From the NCBI RefSeq assembly GCF_014698445.1, contig NZ_JACJSZ010000009.1, forward strand, positions 50,914 through 114,913: a stretch of DNA of 64,000 bases, read 5' to 3'. This document shows positions 22,075-31,561 of the stretch, piece after piece. Numbering within the stretch: position 1 is the first letter of the stretch; each line of letters starts with the position of its first letter. The notes under the pieces are model-generated. The model did not search any database and had not been told where the DNA came from. It worked only from the letters and a program-made list of their open reading frames with translations. Both the position numbers and the translations under genes were made by a program. The stretch is from Microcystis elabens FACHB-917. GTDB taxonomy: Bacteria; Cyanobacteriota; Cyanobacteriia; PCC-6307; Cyanobiaceae.

Positions 22075-23699
22075 CAGCGCCCCTCCCCGCTGGCGACGCA
22101 GCCCGAAGGCTCCCGGCAGGCGGCCTCGTATTCGTGGCGGAACCAGCGCAGGGTGCTGAGCACCGGATTGGGGGCCGACTGACCCAGACCGCAGAGGCTG
22201 GTGACCTTCACCATCTGGCAGAGGGCCTCGAGCCGTTCCATGTCCTCGGGCGTGGCCCGGCGTTCCACGAAGCGATCCAGCAGCTGGGCCAGCTGCACGG
22301 TGCCGGCGCGGCAGGGCACGCACTTGCCGCAGCTCTCGTTGACGCTGAAGCCCATGAAGTGGCGCGCCACCTCGGGCATGGAGGTGCTCTCCCCCATCAC
22401 CACCATGCCGCCGGACCCCATCATCGAACCCAGCTCCAGCAGGCTCTCGTAGTCGACGGGGGTGTCCAGCCGTTCCGCCGGGATGCAGCCCCCGGATGGC
22501 CCCCCCGTCTGCACCGCCTTGATGGCCGAGCCATCAGGCACGCCGCCGCCGATCACCTCCACGACGGTGCGCAGGGGGGTGCCCATGGGCACCTCCACCA
22601 GGCCGGTGTTGACCACCGCCCCGGAGAGGGCGAACACCTTGGTGCCCTTGCTGTGCTCGGTGCCCATGGCGGCGTACCAGTCGCCTCCTTCCCTCAGGAT
22701 CGCCGGCACGGCGGTGAAGGTCTCGACGTTGTTGATCAGGGTGGGCGCCCCCCAGAGGCCCGACTGGGCCGGAAAGGGGGGTCGGGGCTGGGGCATGCCC
22801 CGCTGACCCTGGATCGAGAGCAGCAGGGCCGTCTCCTCGCCGCAGACGTAGGCGCCCGCCCCCACCCGCACCTCCAGGCGCAGGTTGAAGGGGGTGCCGT
22901 GGATGTGGTTGCCCAGCAGGTGGCGGCTGCGGGCCTGCTGCAGGGCCAGCCGAAGGCGCTCGATCGCCAGGGGATACTCGGCTCGCACATAGACGAAGCC
23001 CCGCTCGGCGCCCACCGCATAGGCGGCGATCGCCATCCCCTCGATCAGCCGGTGCGGATCGCTCTCCAGCACGCTGCGGTCCATGAAGGCGCCGGGGTCC
23101 CCCTCATCGGCGTTGCAGACCACGTAGCGGGGGCCGGGGGGCTGGAGGGCCACCGTGTCCCACTTCAGGCCCGTCGGGTAACCGGCGCCGCCCCGGCCGC
23201 GCAGACCGCTGAGGCGCACCTCGTCCCGGACCTGCTCGGTGGTGAGCTCCTGCAGGACCCGCTGCAGCTGGGCATAGCTTCCGAACGCTAGGGCGTCGTC
23301 GATGGATTCGGGGTTCACCTGCCCGCAGCCCTCGAGCACCACGGGCCGCTGCAGGGCGAAGAACGGACCCTCCAGATCGAGCCGATGGCCCGCCAGGGGG
23401 TCGGCGGCGCTGGAGGGCCCGGCGTTCCCGCCCCCGTCGTCGGCAAGGGCCTCGGCGATGAGGGCGCCGGCCTGCTCCGGCGCCAGCCCGCCGAAGAGCT
23501 GCGTTCCACCGGGCCGGTCGCAGGCCACCAGGGGGCCGCTGCCGCACTGGCGCAGGCAACCCACCGGCTTGATCGTCAGCCGGGAGACCTCGGGGCCGGG
23601 GGCCCCACAGGCGTCCTCCAGGGCGGTGCGAAGGGCCTGGCTGCCGGCGGAACGGCAGCCGCTGGCCTCGCAGCAGCGCAACTGCACGGGGGAAGGCAT
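22074..23699 (-). CDS. hoxF: Hydrogenase NAD(P)H-binding diaphorase subunit HoxF
   Basis: A 541-residue NuoF-like flavoprotein that exchanges hydride with NAD(P) through FMN. The N-terminal thioredoxin-like region has a 2Fe-2S set (CCEASGC and GCLRQCG). The nucleotide/FMN domain shows GLRGRGGAGYPTGLKW, ADEGDPGAFMDRSVLE and GAGAYVCGEETALL. The C-terminal 4Fe-4S site is SCGKCVPCRAGT...SLCGLGQ. Its normal partner hoxE is not immediately upstream; a decayed substrate-binding protein gene on the same strand is, 73 bp away. Confidence 0.97.
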   Translation of the reverse strand: MPSPVQLRCCEASGCRSAGSQALRTALEDACGAPGPEVSRLTIKPVGCLRQCGSGPLVACDRPGGTQLFGGLAPEQAGALIAEALADDGGGNAGPSSAADPLAGHRLDLEGPFFALQRPVVLEGCGQVNPESIDDALAFGSYAQLQRVLQELTTEQVRDEVRLSGLRGRGGAGYPTGLKWDTVALQPPGPRYVVCNADEGDPGAFMDRSVLESDPHRLIEGMAIAAYAVGAERGFVYVRAEYPLAIERLRLALQQARSRHLLGNHIHGTPFNLRLEVRVGAGAYVCGEETALLLSIQGQRGMPQPRPPFPAQSGLWGAPTLINNVETFTAVPAILREGGDWYAAMGTEHSKGTKVFALSGAVVNTGLVEVPMGTPLRTVVEVIGGGVPDGSAIKAVQTGGPSGGCIPAERLDTPVDYESLLELGSMMGSGGMVVMGESTSMPEVARHFMGFSVNESCGKCVPCRAGTVQLAQLLDRFVERRATPEDMERLEALCQMVKVTSLCGLGQSAPNPVLSTLRWFRHEYEAACREPSGCVASGEGR

Positions 23700-23772
23700 G
23701 GGGAACCGGACTCGCCTCTCCTTCTGTTAGCCAGGGATCGGCAGCGACGCCGTCGAGCCAGCCGGTCGCGGG

Positions 23773-24707
23773 TCAGGGGCCTTTGGCAAGCTCCCTGACG
23801 ATGGTGTCCACGGTGGCGGGCAAGGGGGTGTTGGCCGGGATGACGCCATGGACGAAGAGCACCCGGCGGATCTGCTCCAGCAGCGGCGGCAGGTTGTTCT
23901 GGCGTGGGTCGAGCAGCTCGTATTGCTCCTGCAGCCCGGGATAGCGGATCCCCCCCAGCGTGCCGGTGCCGGCACCGGTCTCGAGGCCGAGGTAGTCGGC
24001 CATCTCACGGCCGACATCGACCGGCCGCATCCTCTCCTCCCGCCGCACCGCCTGCCAGCCCTGCAACAGGGCCAGCACGGCATCCGGGTGCAGGCGCAGA
24101 AACTCGGGCTCCACGGCGAGCACATCGAGGATCTCGTTGGGCAGCTGCCGGCTGGTGAAGACCGTGTCCAGCGGCAGGGCGCGACGCAGCCTCTTGCTAC
24201 GGGGCGGGTAGCTCACCACGCCGGCGACCGTACTTCTGCCGCAGGGCGGCCTCCCACCAGGCGGGGGGCAGGTGGCGGAGCTGGGAGGGGGGCCGGCGGC
24301 GGCAGCCCCTGGGAGGCGAAGGCGCGGGCCAGCATGTACAGGGAGAGGCTGCTGCGGTCGAGGACGATGGGCCGGCCCACCAGACCCTGGAGATCCTTCA
24401 CGTCCCGGTGGGCCAGCACCTGATCACCGCCGCGGGATTCATCGATCACGTAGACGATCACCGGACAGCGCTCCGGGGCCACGCCGCAGATGGTGACGAC
24501 ATCGATGGCGGTGGTGGCGATGGCCTGGGCCGCCCCCCCGATGTAGGCCCGCACGGCGCGGTCGTTGTCCGAGAGGCTGCGGACGTCCAGGGTCAGTCGG
24601 CGGGGGTCGTCGTGCTGACGGGCCTGGGCCAGGGTGAAGTAGGCGTATCCGGGCCAGGGATTCATGGCCAGCACCATCCGGGGCGGCTGCCGTTGGCAGC
24701 CGATCAT
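23773..24707 (-). pseudogene. Frameshifted ABC-type substrate-binding (NMT1/SsuA-like) protein
   Basis: Two overlapping frames form one collinear periplasmic-binding-protein-like domain. The upstream half (24213-24707) starts near VLAMNPWPGYAYFTLAQAR, the typical NMT1/THI5-like opening, and continues to LVGRPIVLDRSSLSLYMLARAF. The downstream half (from 24219 down) has VSYPPRSKRL, VFTSRQLPNEILDVLAVEPEFL and HPDAVLALLQGWQAV. The join requires a frameshift near 24215-24290, and the middle ligand-binding segment is shortened. In living relatives such proteins bind nitrate-, taurine- or thiamine-precursor-like ligands, or serve as sensors. It lies just upstream of hoxF on the same strand. Confidence 0.72.
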
Positions 24708-24921
24708 CAGGGACGCCCTCAGGAGACCCAGGGCGGCCAGGACGCCCCCAGCCGTCGCCGGCTCCTGTGGCGCCCCGGCGGAGGAATGGCGAGGGTGAAG
24801 AAAGCCCCGGTGGTCAGGCCGTCAATCTTCAAGAAAGTGTGATCGATCACACCAGACAACCCTCCCTATCCCGCCCGGCCCGGCCGCCGACTGGATCCCC
24901 TGCCGCCACCTCCCCCCGCCG

Positions 24922-27284
24922 ATGAGCACCGCTCCCGGGCGTGGAGCTCGCCGGCCCCCATGGTGCTGGCCATCGGCGTCCCTGGCACCACCCTGCTGAC
25001 CTGGGGCAGCGTCCGTCAGTCCTTCGGGGACCACGGCAGGCGGGAGAACCCCGTCGCTGAGATCGTCGTTGCCGCCCTGGATCGCAAGCTCTCGAACACC
25101 GAGGCGGTGCTGCAGGGCCTGGTCGGCCTGCAGATGGCGTCCGAGGAGGTCACCCCGGCGGCGCTGCGGCGACCCGCTGGGCCTTCGCCACCCTGCCGCT
25201 GCGCGACGTGATGCGGGCGGCCCTCAACCAACCGCTCATCCGGCTGGACGAGCCCGTGGATCTGCAGCTGTGTTACGGCGATCGGGCCGACCCCGCCCAG
25301 CTGCTCTACGACTCCCGCAACCTCCCTGCAGCCGGCGTCCTGCCCCATGGCAGCGCCCACCTCCTCGAGAACGGGGGTTCACGCTGGCTGCTTCTGGTCC
25401 AGGTACCCCTGCACAGCTCCTCCCCCTGGCTGCCGGCCTGGGCTTCGGTGCTGCTGCTGGGTCTCACCGCCAGCCTCCTGGCGGCCCTGCTGACCCGGGA
25501 GGTGCTGCGGCGGCGCCGGCTGGCCGAGCTGGAGGGCCGCCGCCTGGGGGAGCTGCAGAGCCGACTGGAGGAGAGCCGGCAGTGGCTTGGTCTCCATCAC
25601 CGGGCCTGCTCCCTGATCCAGGAGGGGCTCGTGGTCACCGACAGCAGCGGCGCGATCCTCAGCTGCAACGAGGCCTACGTGGCCATCACCGGCCATGCCG
25701 AGGAGGAGCTGCTGGGCCGCAGCCCCGCATCATGAATTCCGGGTATCAGTCCACGGCGTTCTTCGCCTCCCTCTGGGAGGAGCTGCTCGACAACGACCGC
25801 TGGGAGGGGGAGATCTGGAACCGGCGCCGCAGCGGTGAGGTCTATCCCGCCTTGATGCGGATGGCGGTGGTGCGGGACGGCGACGGTGGCCCCAGCCATT
25901 CCATCGCCGCCCTCAGCGATCAGACCCTCCTGCGGGAGAAGGACCGGCAGCTGCAGCATGCGGGGTTCCATGATCCCCTGACCCGGCTGCCCAACCTGCC
26001 GATGGCCGAACTGCGCCTCGGCCAGCTGTGCCAGCGGAGCCAGCCCCTCGTGGTGATCTGGATCGAGCTCGAGGGCATCAAGCGCATCGAGGAAAGCTTC
26101 GGCCCCGCCCAGGGAGATCCCCTGGTGCAGACGGCCGTCGATCGCCTGGGACGCCGCGTGGGAGCCGAGGACCTCCTGGCCCAGGTCGGCAGGAGCGAGT
26201 TCCTGATCGTGCAGGCGCAGGAGCCGGGCGACCCCACCGCCCTGCAGGCCGCCGGCACCCTCATGGACGCCCTCACCGCTCCGGCGGCCGGGGCCGGAGA
26301 GCTGGATCTGGCCCTGTTCGCCTGGGCGGGGGTGAGCCGCTTCCCGCAGGACTCCACGGAGCCGGAAACCCTGCTGCTGTTCGCCGCCACGGCCCTCGGG
26401 CAGGCCCGGCGCCGGGGACCGCAGGCGGTGCTGCGCTATGCGGCCGAGATGACGGTGCGCAGCCGGCACCGCCTGGCGATCGAAGCCCAGCTGCAGCGAG
26501 CGGTGGACCTGGACCAGCTGGAGCTCCTTTCCCAGCCCCAGGTGACGGGAACCGGGGCGCTGCTGGGGCCGAGTCCCTGCTGCGCTGGCGCAGTCCGACC
26601 TTCGGTGCCGTCTCGCCGCTGGAGTTCCTGCCCATCGCCGAAGCCAGCGACCTGATCCACCGGATCGGGGAATGCACGCTGCAGGAGGGCTGCCGCCAGT
26701 GGCAGCGCTGGGTGGAGGCCGGCCTCGAGCCCGGCCGGCTGGCGGTCAACCTCTCCAACCGCCAGTTTCAGGATTCACGCCAGACCGTGCCGCAGATGGT
26801 GCAGGCCACCCTGAGCCGTTCGGGGCTGGGTGTGGCCCTGCTGGAGCTGGAGATCACCGAGAGCTGCCTGATGCCGGCCCTGGGCACGCGCGAACAGCTT
26901 CTCGAGCTGGAGCGCATGGGGGTGGAGCTGGCGATCGACGATTTCCGCACCGGCTTCTCCTCCCTGAGCACCATCCACCGTTTCCCGATCCACAAGCTCA
27001 AGATCGACCGTTCCTTCATGGACGGTGTCGACACCAACCCCACCTCCCAGTCGATCGTGCGCGCCACCCTGGCCATGGCCTTCGGCCTGGGGGTGGCCCC
27101 CCTGGCCGAAGGGGTGGAGCGGCCCGAGGAGCTGGACTTCCTGCTCCCCTGCGGCTGCCCGGCCTTCCAGGGCTACCTGTTCAGCCGTCCCCTGCCGGCC
27201 GGGGAGTTCGAGTCGCTGCTGCGCGCGCGTGCTGCGGTCGGCCCGTCGGCTGGCGGAGCACCGGCATGGGTCCACCAGCCGTGA
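24922..27284 (+). pseudogene. Decayed CHASE-PAS-GGDEF-EAL c-di-GMP signalling gene
   Basis: Collinear pieces of one membrane sensor are spread over three frames. The first is a membrane anchor and CHASE start (VPGTTLLTWGSV, LSNTEAVLQGLVGLQMASEEVTP), broken near 25165 with much of the CHASE core missing. Next come the CHASE end and second membrane helix (PLIRLDEPVDLQLCYGD, ASVLLLGLTASLLAALL) with a PAS start, and a frameshift near 25728. The PAS end (WEGEIWNRRRSGEVYPA) is followed by a GGDEF-like domain whose signature is RSEF instead of GGDEF. A third shift near 26570 leads to a well preserved EAL domain (LELEITESCLM, ELAIDDFRTGFSS, LKIDRSFMDG, PLAEGVERPEEL). The gene cannot make full-length protein. 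The stop overlaps the next gene as GTGA. Confidence 0.82.
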
Positions 27285-29042
27285 GCGCACCCCGCCGCCA
27301 CGGAAGTCTGCGCCAGGGGCTCCTGCTGGCCCTGCTGACCGGACTGGCGGTGCTCGGCAATGTGTGGGCCCTGCCGATCTTCTTCGGCATCCAGGTCCTG
27401 CTCGGATCGATCTTCCCCACGCTCGTTCTGCTGTGGCGGCGGGGCTGGTGGAACGTGCCGATCGCCTAATCGCCAGTCCCTACACCTGGAAGGCCTGGGG
27501 CCAGCCCTGGGGCATCCTGATCTTCGGCACCGAGGCCCTCTGGCAGGCGGTGTTCGTCAATCGCCTCAGCGGCCCGCGCGAAAACGATCTCGCGGGCCGC
27601 GTCATCCTGGCCGACATCGTCTTCTGGCTGCTGGTCGGCACGCCGATGGTGCTGATCCTCTACGGCGTCGTGCTCCAGATCGATGCGACGAACGTTGCCG
27701 TCACGGCCGCCAAGCAGGCCGTCAACGGGATCGCCGACACGCTGGTGGCCTTCCTGCTGTTCATGCTGCTGCAGGTGTGGCGCCACCGCAGGGGCCAGGG
27801 CCAGCTGTCCCTGCGGGGCCTGGTGTTCTCCGTGGTGCTGGCCTCCTTCACGCTGCCCGCCCTGGCCCTGACCTTTCTCTCGGGCAACCTGCTGCAGGGT
27901 TCCGCCCAGGAAGCGGTGCTCGACAACCTGCGGACCGTCGCCGAAGCCGCGGCCCGGATCGATCCCCGTCAACTCGGCGGGCCCAGCCAGGTGCTGCCGG
28001 CCAGCAGCGGCGCCACCGCCTTCCTGCTCATCGACGGGGAGGGCCGCCGGATCAGCTCCAACCCCCGCCTGTTCCTGCGCCTGGTTCCCAGAGGGCAACG
28101 CCCGGCCCTGAAGCTGTGGATCCAGGGCCACTGGAGCATGAGCCTGACTTCCGGCGGCAACCGGGTGCAGGTGGTGCAACCCGCCAGAGCCACGGTGCTC
28201 AAGCTGCAGGCCCAGAGCACCACCCTGCTCTCCACCCTGCTCCGGCTGATGCTGCTGGGGGTGTTGCTGAGCGAGGTGATGGCCGCCCTGGTGGAGGGCC
28301 AGATCCCTCTGCTGGGCGCTTCGGTGCCGGAGATCGCCGGCGCCCCCCCAGGCTCGCCGGCGGCCCCGGGGCCGATGGGGGAAACGGTCCCGAGCCCGGC
28401 GCAGGTTCCGGGGAAAGCAGTGTCATCTCCGAGGTTCAGAGCCTGGTGGATCGCCTGCGGGAACACGCTCGCAGGGAGGAGTTCCTCAGCCAGGATCTCG
28501 CCGCCATGAGCGAGCGGTTCCATCAAGGCAGCGAGCAGCTGCGGCTGTTCTCGACCACCGACCTGCTCACCGGGGCCAGATGCCGCTCCGAGCTGGAACC
28601 CAGCCTGGAGAAGATCAGCCGGCGGGCCTGCGACTGCGACGTGCGCCTGTCCTGCCTGGCCTTCTCGGTGCAGGGCCTGCGCGCGATCAACGCCTCCCTC
28701 GGCCGGGCGAAGGGTGATGAGGTCCTGCAGCAGCTGGTCGCCAGGGTGAGGGAGCTGCTGCACGCCAACGACGAACTGTTCCGGATCGGCGGCAACGAAT
28801 TCCTGATGCTGCTCTGGGATCAGCCGCTCGAGTCGGCGCGCACCACCGCGGAGCGGATCCGCCAGGTGGTCAAGGAGACGCTCCTGCCGGAGGGCAACGG
28901 ATCCGCTCCCGGGCTGGCGCTGAACGCCGGGGTGAGCCTGCTGGCGTCCAACGATGCCGGAGGTCGGGCCATGGTTTCCCGGGTGAAGCTGGCCCTGCAC
29001 CAATCCAGGGGTCTGGGGGCCAATCAGGTGGTGGTGCGCTGA
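27281..29042 (+). pseudogene. Frameshifted membrane-anchored diguanylate cyclase
   Basis: This is a multi-helix membrane sensor joined to a GGDEF domain in three frames. The start GTG overlaps the preceding EAL gene. The first two helices (GLAVLGNVWALPIFFGIQVLL) end at a stop at 27467, while the sequence continues one frame over with LIASPYTWKAWGQPWGILIFG, several more helices and a periplasmic-like loop. A second shift between about 28350 and 28430 leads to a coiled region and then the GGDEF domain (LLTGARCRSELE, FRIGGNEFLMLLWD). The GGNEF active-site motif is intact, but an unbroken protein cannot be made. The end overlaps hoxE by 19 bp tail to tail. Confidence 0.78.
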
Positions 29043-29548
29043 GGCAGGCCGGCCGCCTCCAGCCGGGCGTCCAGCTCCTCGGGCTCGTCGACCGGCAGCC
29101 GGGTCACCAGCTCCCCGTCCACCACCAGCACCGGCGCCTGGCCGCAGGCCCCCAGGCAGCTGACGTGCTTCAGGGCCCAGACGCCGTCCCCCGCCGGATC
29201 ATCGAGGCGCACCCCGAGCCGCTGCTCGATGCGCTCCGCCACCTGCCCCCCGCCCTTGACGTAGCAGGCGGTGCCGAGGCAGATGGCGCAGCGGTGGGCG
29301 GTGGGGGGCTCCAGCCGGAAGAGGTGGTAGAAGCTGGCGACGCCATGCACGCGGCTGAGGGGCAGGCGCATGGCGACGGCCACCACCCGCAGCGACTCCG
29401 GCGAGAGGTAACCGTGGATCTCCTGCACCTGGTGCAGCACCTCGATCAGGGCATCGGCGCGGGCCCCGTGGCGACGCACCACCTGGGCGATGCGCGGATC
29501 GTCGTTGGCGGCTGGAGCGGCGGCTGGAGCGGCGGCGGGGCTGGTCAT
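29024..29548 (-). CDS. hoxE: Bidirectional hydrogenase subunit HoxE
   Basis: A 174-residue NuoE-like subunit with a thioredoxin-fold 2Fe-2S centre (CAICLGTACYVKGG and SCLGACGQAPVLVVDG). A helical N-terminal part, HGYLSPESLRVVAVAMRLPLSRVHGVASFYHLF, is typical of NuoE/HoxE. It is thought to link the diaphorase to other electron carriers. The N-terminus has a short Ala/Pro repeat. It points toward hoxF but is separated from it by about 5.3 kb of decayed genes, and its 5' end directly abuts a PAS-GGDEF remnant. Its promoter must therefore lie inside that remnant. No lesion is visible in the gene. Confidence 0.95.
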   Translation of the reverse strand: MTSPAAAPAAAPAANDDPRIAQVVRRHGARADALIEVLHQVQEIHGYLSPESLRVVAVAMRLPLSRVHGVASFYHLFRLEPPTAHRCAICLGTACYVKGGGQVAERIEQRLGVRLDDPAGDGVWALKHVSCLGACGQAPVLVVDGELVTRLPVDEPEELDARLEAAGLPQRTTT

Positions 29549-30710
29549 GCCGGAGTTCTCCTATTCCCACGTGCTAGCCACCGCCGAGGCGATGGTCAGC
29601 CTGGTGGCGGAACTCCTGAAGGGCCGACGCCCGTGCTACCGGCTGCTCAAGCGCATCCTTCAGGGGGAGCGTCCGCCCCTCTGGGTGGACTGCAGCGTGT
29701 CCTGCAGCCGCCGTCCCGATGGCAGCCTGGCGTTCGTGATCGCCCAGTTCAACGACGTGACCGAGATGGTGCAGGCGGAAGCCGCCCTGGCCAGCTCGGA
29801 GCAGCTCTACCGACTCCTGGCGGAGAACTCCAACGACGTGGTGCTGCTGATCAAGGAGGGGCAGATCAGCTGGATCTCCCCCTCGCTCACCAGCATGCTG
29901 GGCTGGCAGCCGCAGGACTGGGTCGGCCACCCGCTCCACCGCTTCATCGCCGCCGGCGACCACCCGGTACTGAATCAGGACCTGCAGACCCTGGCCGGCG
30001 GCGACACGGTGGTGCGACGTCTGCAGGCCCTGTCCCACGACCGCAGCCACCGCTGGGTGGAACTGCATGCCAGTCCCCACCGGGATTCCCTGGGCCGGCT
30101 GGACGGCATCGTCGGCTCGTTCCGCACCGTGGATCTGGAGGTGGCGGCCGAACGGGAACTGGCCCGCCGGGCCTGCACCGATGAACTGACCGGCCTGGTC
30201 AACCGCCTCGAGGCCCTCGAGCGGATCACCGCCATCGCCGGCCAAGTGCGACGTCAGGGGGACGCCACCGCCGTGCTGTTCTGAGATCTCGACAACTTCA
30301 AGGAGATCAATGACAGCTACGGCCATGGGCCCGGCGACGAGCTGCTCCGGACGGTGGCCTCCCGGATCCGAGCAGGTCTGCGCAGCGGCGACATGGCCGC
30401 CCGCATCGGCGGCGACGAGCTGGTGGTGGTGCTCCAGGGGGTGCGAGGGCTGAGCGATGCGGTCACCATCGCCGAGAAGCTCCGCCGGGCCGTGGCGGAG
30501 CCCGTCGTCACCAGCGCCGGCAGCCTTTCGGTCACCCTCAGCATCGGTGTGACGATGGTGCGCCCCGGCGAAAACCCCGACGCGATCATCTCCAGGGCCG
30601 ACCACTCCACATACCGGGCCAAGCAGACCGGCCGCAACCAGGTCCTGCCCTTCAGCGAGCAGTCGGTCAGCGCCGAGGGCCGCAGCCGCACCTGGCTGCC
30701 CGCCCTCTGA
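29547..30710 (+). pseudogene. PAS-PAS-GGDEF diguanylate cyclase with in-frame TGA
   Basis: The frame runs from 29547 to 30710 with one interruption, a TGA at 30282-30284. It falls exactly inside the GGDEF substrate-binding motif: AVLF, stop, DLDNFKEINDSYGHGPGDELL. Most GGDEF proteins have a residue such as Cys or Ile at that spot, so a TGC-to-TGA change is the simplest reading. Before it are a 5'-truncated PAS segment (WVDCSVSCSRRPDG), an intact PAS (LLAENSNDVVLLIKEGQISWISPS) and the start of GGDEF (ACTDELTGLVNRLEALE). After it come the RIGGDELVVVL motif and a normal end. The 5' part of the first PAS is missing at the hoxE junction. Confidence 0.82.
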
Positions 30711-30775
30711 ACGGCGCCGGCGCGGCCCGGCAACGGCCGGCGACACTGGGTGAGGAGCCGACGGAGGCGACGGCC

Positions 30776-31180
30776 GTGCACATCGCAGGAATCGACCACG
30801 TGGTGCTGCGCTGCAGGGATCTGGAGCGGATGGAGCGCTTCTACACCACCGTGCTGGGCTGTGCCGTGGCACGACGCAACGAGGCCCTCGGCATGATCCA
30901 TCTGAGGGCCGGCAGCGCCCTGATCGATCTGGCGGCGGTGAGCGGCGAACTGGGACGCCGGGGGGGCGCGGCGCCGGGGCAGGATGGCCACAACCTCGAT
31001 CACGTCTGCCTGCGGGTCGAGCCCTTCGACGAAGCCGCCCTGCGGGCCCATCTGCTGCGGCAGGGCATCGATCCGGGCCCCCTCCATCACACCTACGGGG
31101 CCGAGGGTGTGGGGCCGGCCCTCTATCTCCAGGATCCGGAAGGGAACAGCATCGAACTCAAGGGCCCGTCAGCAGGCTGA
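30776..31180 (+). CDS. VOC-superfamily (glyoxalase/dioxygenase-like) protein
   Basis: A 134-residue protein with two beta-alpha-beta-beta-beta halves of the vicinal oxygen chelate fold. It opens IAGIDHVVLRCRDLERMERFY, where His and a downstream Glu are usual metal ligands. It has HNLDHVCLRVEPFDE in the second half and ends with YLQDPEGNSIELKG, the hallmark of the family. It is probably a metal-dependent lyase, isomerase or dioxygenase; the substrate is unknown. The start is a GTG 65 bp after the PAS-GGDEF remnant. Confidence 0.88.
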   Translation: MHIAGIDHVVLRCRDLERMERFYTTVLGCAVARRNEALGMIHLRAGSALIDLAAVSGELGRRGGAAPGQDGHNLDHVCLRVEPFDEAALRAHLLRQGIDPGPLHHTYGAEGVGPALYLQDPEGNSIELKGPSAG

Positions 31181-31221
31181 GTCCGGGGCCCTGGCGGACC
31201 CCGGCGAAGCAACCCGGCGCG

Positions 31222-31482
31222 TCAACCGCGCCAGGTGGGCAGCCCCCCGTGGGTCAGGGTGCCGCGGTGGCGCCAGAGCGCCGCCGCAGTGATGGCGATG
31301 CCGTGGCGCTGCGCCAGATCCGCGGCCATCTGCGGCGAATCGGAGGCTCTCAGCGCAGCGGCGAACTCCGGATCACGAAGCGCCAGTTCCTTCACCCGGT
31401 GAAGGGCTTCGGTGGCATCGGCATGGGGCCGTACGGCCGGATCGGTACGGGGCGCTGTACGGGGCATGGTGAAGGTGGACAT
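31222..31482 (-). CDS. Nif11-like leader/short peptide
   Basis: An 86-residue protein that matches the Nif11-like leader pattern. It has a helical segment (ALHRVKELALRDPEFAAALRAS), an AADLAQRHGIAITAAAL helix and a short conserved tail (LWRHRGTLTHGGLPTWRG). Nif11 domains act as leader regions of RiPP precursors in picocyanobacteria and also occur in stand-alone proteins of unknown role. There is no double-Gly cleavage site followed by a Cys/Ser/Thr-rich core, and no lanthipeptide synthetase nearby. I therefore regard it as a stand-alone Nif11 protein, not a proven precursor. Confidence 0.7.
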   Translation of the reverse strand: MSTFTMPRTAPRTDPAVRPHADATEALHRVKELALRDPEFAAALRASDSPQMAADLAQRHGIAITAAALWRHRGTLTHGGLPTWRG

Positions 31483-31561
31483 GGGATCTCCTCCTCTCTT
31501 TCCTTGACCCTAAGGCGGCAAAATCACCAGTGAGATAAGCGAAAACACCCATCTTCTCAAC

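Noticed and set aside
30282..30284. Selenocysteine codon in the GGDEF gene
   Set aside because: No selenocysteine machinery or SECIS-like hairpin seen, GGDEF proteins are not known selenoproteins, and the neighbouring signalling genes are also decaying; nonsense mutation is simpler.
31216..31232. GGCGCG-TCAAC-CGCGCC hairpin at the end of the Nif11-like gene
   Set aside because: Stem of only six pairs, no following T-run, and overlapping the stop codon; not enough to call a terminator.
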